Assembly (NCBI GenBank): GCA_947490615.1
Contig: CANLHK010000002.1
Location: 62,001 to 126,000, forward strand
From: Planctomycetaceae bacterium
Lineage (GTDB): Bacteria > Planctomycetota > Phycisphaerae > Phycisphaerales > SM1A02
Length of the DNA: 64,000 bases
Reading direction: 5' to 3'
The position numbers and the translations under genes are program-made. Below the pieces are notes generated by a model. It was not told the DNA's origin. It did no database searches and saw nothing but the letters and a program-made list of their open reading frames with translations. This document shows positions 60,181-64,000 of this stretch, piece after piece; positions within the stretch are counted from its first letter, which is position 1, and each line of letters starts with the position of its first letter.

Positions 60181-62285
60181 GGTTCTGCTCCATCAGACTT
60201 CGGTTGCTGGGACTGTTGGCTTCCGAAGTAGGTTCCTGAAGTGGTGGGGTCGTGTCCGCGTTCGCGCCTGCGCGCGAGGCGGTTCATGGCTTGTTCTGGA
60301 TCAAGGGCTTTCGATACTGAGGGCGATACTGAAGACGACACGACCTCCGCGCTGCGCGGTGTCCCGTCCACTGGGTCTCCATGTACCGTTGGTCTTCGGA
60401 GTGATTCTGCTTCCCGACTCTTCAAACGATCGCGTCGCTCTAAGGCTTCGAGATCCCGCCAACTCGCTACGAGTTCCTCCGATGCCGTTCGCGCCTGGCC
60501 CAGTGACGAACCGAGACTTGACGCAGATTGAAGCAACTCCTCACCGAAGGCATACAGGTTGGATGCTAGGCACTTCAGCCGTTCATCGCCTAGGTCGCCG
60601 AGCAAACTCGCAAAAGGAAGTGGGCGCGCGTTCTCGGAAGCGGAGCGAATTGGCGCAAAGATTGCCGCATGATCCGCGTCCGCAAACTCGTTTGGCGCGA
60701 GTACTTCGCACAACGGAAGCATGCAGCCACCTTCAACGAGGACGGGGTGTGACGCCAGTCCAGGTTCAAGGCAAAGGAAGGCCAAGAGCCTGCGTTCAGC
60801 CGCATTTCGCGCACGATTTCGAGAGAGTCCGGCCGGTTCGATCAGCGTGGACCGTGACGCAGCGGCGCTCGCGGGAGTCGGATCCGTCGCAACGGCGCCG
60901 CGGGGACGAAGGGCCATGCACAACCGATCGAGGTCCCGAACCGAGACATCGAACAGCTCCGACAAACTCTGCAACACGAGATGCCTACGAAGGCCGTTCA
61001 TGGTGTTGATGCCGAGATCGACGAACTTCGCGAGTGTCGTCTCGATTGCCTGTTGCTTGGCCGAAAGCCCATGACCCGCGATGCGTTGGCGAATGCGCGA
61101 GCTCATGTAGGTCAGCAAGTCCGAGGATGCATCGAGCGCGGTGCGGAATTGGGCGGCGCCGTCTTCCTGGCGAAGCAGATCATCGGGATCGAGTTGCCCG
61201 GGAAGGACGCAGATGCGGATGTCGATGGACTCCGAGAAGAACACTTCGAGCGCGCGGTCGGCGGCCTTCAGTCCCGCCTCGTCGGCGTCAAAGAGCAGGA
61301 CAACATTCTCGCAGAGTCGTCGGAGCACTCGCGCGTGTTCACGGGTGAGCGCGGTGCCGAGTGTGGCCACTGAGTTGGTAAATCCCGCGCGGTGGCAGGC
61401 GATCACATCGGTGTAGCCCTCGGTGATGATCGCCGTCTTCTTGTCCATGATCGAGCGCTTGGCAAGATCGATCCCATAGAGCGCCTTCCCCTTGTGAAAC
61501 ACAGGACTCTCGGGGCTGTTGAGATACTTCGGCTCCTGCTCAGGATCGAGCTTGCGCCCACCGAAGGCGATCGGGCGACCCATCTCATCGCGAATCGGAA
61601 ACACGAGGCGATCGCGCAACAGATCGATGTGGCCTGAACGCCCTGGTCGAATGACACCGGCTTCGACGAACGCGTCAAAGGGTGGGTAGTTGTTGTCTCG
61701 CGCGGTGAGTTTGTGGCGCACGAATGTCAGCAGGGCATCCGACGAGCTCGGCGCGGCGCCAATGCCAAATGTCTTCACGACATCGGTTTCAAATCCGCGT
61801 CGCGCCACCTCAGCCTGCGCGCGCGCGCCGCGTCGAGCATCGGCGTAGGTTTCGCGAAAAAACCCCTGCGCAATCGCGTTGGCTCGGACCACCTCGTCCC
61901 GAGTTGGTTTGCCATCTTGTCCTGCAGCTAGACCGCCACCCGAGCGCGATGGATTCCAGGGCGTGAGTTCGATTCCCGCGCGAGAAGCGAGGTACGCCAA
62001 GGCCTCTGGGAACTCGAACTTGTGGAAGCGCATCACGAAGTCGATGGCATTTCCGCCTGCACCGCACGCGAAGCACTTGAAGAAGCTGTCCGCGCCGTAC
62101 CCCGATTTGTGGGTGACGACGCTCATTGACGGACTCTTGTCGTCGTGGAAGGGGCAAATGCCCGCGTGCTCGCGACCCTTTGGGACAAGGCGAACGACCT
62201 CTCCAACGATCGACAGTAAGTCGGTCGCCGCAAGGACGCGGTCGCGATCATCGTTGTGATGGGTGCCAGCCACTGGTTGGATCAA
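60177..62285 (-). CDS. dnaG: DNA primase
   Basis: 702 aa, longer than the 581 aa of E. coli. The start is a TTG at 62285; a GTG at 62273 is an alternative, and neither has a ribosome site. N-terminal zinc finger ([11 protein letters not shown] ... [15 protein letters not shown]), then the catalytic TOPRIM domain with the [14 protein letters not shown] and [14 protein letters not shown] motifs (acidic metal ligands). The C-terminal half has a helicase-binding-like region with low-complexity insertions (for example [18 protein letters not shown]). It makes RNA primers for replication. Operon with rpoD. Confidence 0.96.
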   Translation of the reverse strand: MIQPVAGTHHNDDRDRVLAATDLLSIVGEVVRLVPKGREHAGICPFHDDKSPSMSVVTHKSGYGADSFFKCFACGAGGNAIDFVMRFHKFEFPEALAYLASRAGIELTPWNPSRSGGGLAAGQDGKPTRDEVVRANAIAQGFFRETYADARRGARAQAEVARRGFETDVVKTFGIGAAPSSSDALLTFVRHKLTARDNNYPPFDAFVEAGVIRPGRSGHIDLLRDRLVFPIRDEMGRPIAFGGRKLDPEQEPKYLNSPESPVFHKGKALYGIDLAKRSIMDKKTAIITEGYTDVIACHRAGFTNSVATLGTALTREHARVLRRLCENVVLLFDADEAGLKAADRALEVFFSESIDIRICVLPGQLDPDDLLRQEDGAAQFRTALDASSDLLTYMSSRIRQRIAGHGLSAKQQAIETTLAKFVDLGINTMNGLRRHLVLQSLSELFDVSVRDLDRLCMALRPRGAVATDPTPASAAASRSTLIEPAGLSRNRARNAAERRLLAFLCLEPGLASHPVLVEGGCMLPLCEVLAPNEFADADHAAIFAPIRSASENARPLPFASLLGDLGDERLKCLASNLYAFGEELLQSASSLGSSLGQARTASEELVASWRDLEALERRDRLKSREAESLRRPTVHGDPVDGTPRSAEVVSSSVSPSVSKALDPEQAMNRLARRRERGHDPTTSGTYFGSQQSQQPKSDGAEP

Positions 62286-63023
62286 TCAGATTGAAAGGTG
62301 AGTCAGATGCGACTCGAAGTTTCGGAGGTCGTCGTGGGTTCGTTGTCGTTCAGGGGTGCATCAGTCGTTGGTTCTTCAGTCACGGGCCATCGGTTCAATC
62401 GTCGTCGCTGCTCACACGAGCGCCCACGCGCGGCTCGCGCATGGCCGTTGCTCTGTTGACTCCTTCGATCGAAACAGATTCGTTCGCAGGCTCACTTCTC
62501 AGTCCAGGATTGCCCGTCGCGACGGACAACTTCGCAGGCCATCCGCTCAGGTCTGTGGGCGGATTCGAATCTTCGGTTGGCACACTCGGTGAACCGCCAT
62601 GCATCTCGGCACACCGCCGAGAACGCCCGCTTCGAAGGCACCCGAAGTTTCGAAGTGTCGAAGTGTCGAAGCGCGTAGGCGCTCGATCGATGAACAAAAA
62701 CGCCATCGCTCGGCGCGGCGGTACAGCAAGATGTCTGGCGGCATCGGAGAGTTTGTCCTGCCCGACAGTGCGGGTCGTGGGACGGAGTGAGCAGCCGAGG
62801 CAGACCATAGCCTGATTCGCGAAGCCGTCAACGAATCACCTAGTTTTTGCGGTCGAAATCGAGCGCTCACCAATGCGTGCACGAGGTGCATGCAGGGCTG
62901 GAAGAGGCGTCTCGGACCATGGAGCGCCTCCAGCGTGTTTGGGGCACCACAGCGTCCGTCGTTTGCGACGGGTGATCTCATCACTCCAAAATGGCCAAGA
63001 TGTCTCGCGCGTGGGCGGCGTGA
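62286..63023. other. 738-bp interval without a supported gene
   Basis: Between dnaG and rpmB, both on the minus strand. Frames of 137-230 codons are open on either strand, but their compositions are Arg/Ser-rich and none shows a domain, signal or ribosome site. A short direct repeat, GTGTCGAA, occurs at about 62654-62669. I see no tRNA, tmRNA or RNase P consensus, though an undescribed small RNA cannot be excluded. Confidence 0.4.
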
Positions 63024-63302
63024 TCAGACAGGCTGACCGAGCTTCAGTCGGCGCGTGTAGGCGTACTTGCGCTTGATCGGCTTGACGACGAGCCCTTCGC
63101 GGATCGCACGCACCGATGCCTTCACACGGCGCGGCGCGCCGTCTTCGACGATGGTGACCGTCTGGAGGTTGGGCTTGAACGTGCGCTTCTTGCGCGAGGT
63201 CGTCTTGATGCCGACGCCGCCAAGGTACTTCGCCTTGCCGCGATACTTGCAGACCCAGCCTGAGGAAGTGGAAGCACCGGTGAAGTGGCAGACGCGTGGC
63301 AT
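63024..63302 (-). CDS. rpmB: 50S ribosomal protein L28
   Basis: 92 aa, slightly longer than E. coli L28. It begins MPRVCHFTGASTSSG, with the family's RVC..TG motif, and has KTTSRKKRTFKPNLQTVTI in the middle and a basic RVKASVRAIREGLVVKPIKRK near the end. It binds 23S rRNA near the exit region. No rpmG is adjacent. Confidence 0.95.
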   Translation of the reverse strand: MPRVCHFTGASTSSGWVCKYRGKAKYLGGVGIKTTSRKKRTFKPNLQTVTIVEDGAPRRVKASVRAIREGLVVKPIKRKYAYTRRLKLGQPV

Positions 63303-63343
63303 GGAGGAACTCGATTCAAAGCGCCCAACGGGGCGAGCCGCGC

Positions 63344-63371
63344 ACTATAGCGAAGTGCCGATTCCTTGCAA
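63344..63371 (-). promoter_or_regulatory. Putative promoter of rpmB
   Basis: On the minus strand TTGCAA (63366-63371), 16-bp spacer, TATAGT (63344-63349). It lies about 45 nt before rpmB. A matching initiation with leader fits a ribosomal protein gene. Confidence 0.5.
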
Positions 63372-63373
63372 GC

Positions 63374-63898
63374 CTACGGCAGGCGGTCGCTACGGAGCGG
63401 CAAACGTCGATCGAGGAGTCCAGCCGCGGAAAGGATGGCGGACAGCCCTGACGAGTCGGCGTCGCTGAAGCACGCCAACGCATGGCTGTCGAGGTCAAGG
63501 ACTCCCCAGGGTTTCGATGGGTTGGTCTTCCGATAAATGGGCACCACGATCTCGGAGCGGTCTCGGGGATCACAAGCGATGTAGCTAGGCCCAAGGAGCG
63601 CCGTGTCCTCGACAAGGCGAATTGCCTCTTCCTGGAATGCCTGACCGCACACCCCGTGAAGGCCGATCGGCGAACAGGCAGGTTTGTCGCGGCGGGCCGC
63701 AAGCTCGAGTTGCAAGGCGTCCTCGTTGGAAGCGAGATAGAAGCCGACCCAACTCAGACCGCGTGACGCCAAGGCATCCCACAGAAGATCGCAGAGCGGC
63801 GAGAGTCGCTCGTTCGCGTCGGCGTGGCGCTCCCGAATGGTGCGTGCAGCACCTTCGAGTTCGTCGTAGAGCTCAACATCACCACATCCACGGCGCAT
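63374..63898 (-). CDS. msrC: GAF-domain free methionine-(R)-sulfoxide reductase
   Basis: 174 aa, the fRMsr length. The GAF fold motifs are LSWVGFYLASNED, LELAARRDKPACSPI, HGVCGQAFQEE and YIACDPRDRSEIVVPIYRK. The three cysteines C75, C84 and C109 occupy the positions of the catalytic and resolving cysteines of E. coli MsrC. It reduces free methionine-R-sulfoxide in the cytosol. It is 71 bp upstream of rpmB on the same strand. No thioredoxin gene is close, though trxB is elsewhere in the window. Confidence 0.85.
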   Translation of the reverse strand: MRRGCGDVELYDELEGAARTIRERHADANERLSPLCDLLWDALASRGLSWVGFYLASNEDALQLELAARRDKPACSPIGLHGVCGQAFQEEAIRLVEDTALLGPSYIACDPRDRSEIVVPIYRKTNPSKPWGVLDLDSHALACFSDADSSGLSAILSAAGLLDRRLPLRSDRLP

Positions 63899-63944
63899 CG
63901 GTCACCAGTCCATTCACGAGCGGATTCAGACTTCGAGCCCTCGC

Positions 63945-64000
63945 GTCACGCAGATTCTTTCGCCTCGTGGCGAACGATCTGTGCGAGTGCGACGCGGCGT
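63945..64000 (-). CDS. C-terminal tail of an unknown gene entering the window
   Basis: The last codons of a minus-strand frame end in the tail RRVALAQIVRHEAKESA, stop at 63945. It is too short to identify and could be a chance frame. The 46 bp between this stop and the msrC start hold nothing I can support. Confidence 0.25.

Noticed and set aside
62560-62580. T-arm-like GATTCGAATC as a possible tRNA fragment
   Set aside because: The flanking bases cannot form the T-stem, and no anticodon or acceptor arm is present.
62395-62808. Hypothetical protein gene of 137 codons in the dnaG-rpmB interval
   Set aside because: Low-complexity composition, no ribosome site, no -10 box, and overlapping frames of similar length on the other strand.

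Overview
The window comes from a high-GC Gram-negative planctomycete, most likely of the Phycisphaerae/Phycisphaerales type. The evidence is the secreted proteins that end in paired dockerin-like calcium-loop repeats (two genes), a planctomycete-type ECF sigma factor, an S8-like protease with cysteine-rich segments, a prepilin with an H-bond-free type IV leader, and lpxB, which implies a lipid A outer membrane. It is chromosomal core with modest accessory content. I see no insertion sequence, integrase, prophage or CRISPR array.

Layout. 1-3.3 kb: partial secreted S8-like protease and purD (minus strand). 3.4-10.4 kb: secreted unknown protein, trxB, a dicarboxylate/amino-acid:cation symporter, aspS, lpxB. 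10.5-15.7 kb: a complete branched-chain amino acid ABC transporter (livKHMGF) whose LivG ATPase carries a hydrophobic insertion. 15.7-21.3 kb: a Phycisphaerae-type hypothetical protein, two YkgJ-type cysteine-cluster proteins, an AIM24 protein, an ECF sigma factor and a secreted beta-helix protein built from a 756-bp tandem duplication. 21.3-32.4 kb: the rplK-rplA-rplJ-rplL-rpoB-rpoC operon on the minus strand, with a clear terminator. 32.4-40.8 kb: secreted metzincin protease, M20 amidohydrolase, release-factor-like protein, tsaD, hflX and two poorly known genes. 40.9-43.1 kb: tRNA-Phe, a tandem-repeat-containing orphan, a nitrilase-family amidase, a 59-bp tandem repeat and tRNA-His. 43.2-54.0 kb: pckA, an inactive-looking glutamine amidotransferase, and three isoprenoid genes (dxs, ispA, ispG) interleaved with an ExbB/TolQ-type channel, a TraB/TIKI-like protein, a prepilin and a lipoprotein hydrolase. 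54.1-58.1 kb: nucleoside MFS transporter, a cluster of three small helical proteins of WXG100-like character, and a succinate-semialdehyde-type dehydrogenase. 58.2-64 kb: dnaG-rpoD, rpmB, a GAF-type methionine sulfoxide reductase and the tail of one more gene.

Start signals fall into two groups. Some genes have a GGAG-type Shine-Dalgarno site behind a leader. Thirteen others have no such site but carry a TANNNT hexamer ending 6-11 nt before the start codon, the arrangement expected for leaderless or nearly leaderless transcripts. The main leads are this leaderless pattern, the membrane-like insertion inside LivG, and the W-x-D small-protein cluster at 55.4-56.6 kb. All functions are assigned by reading motifs; no database search was run.
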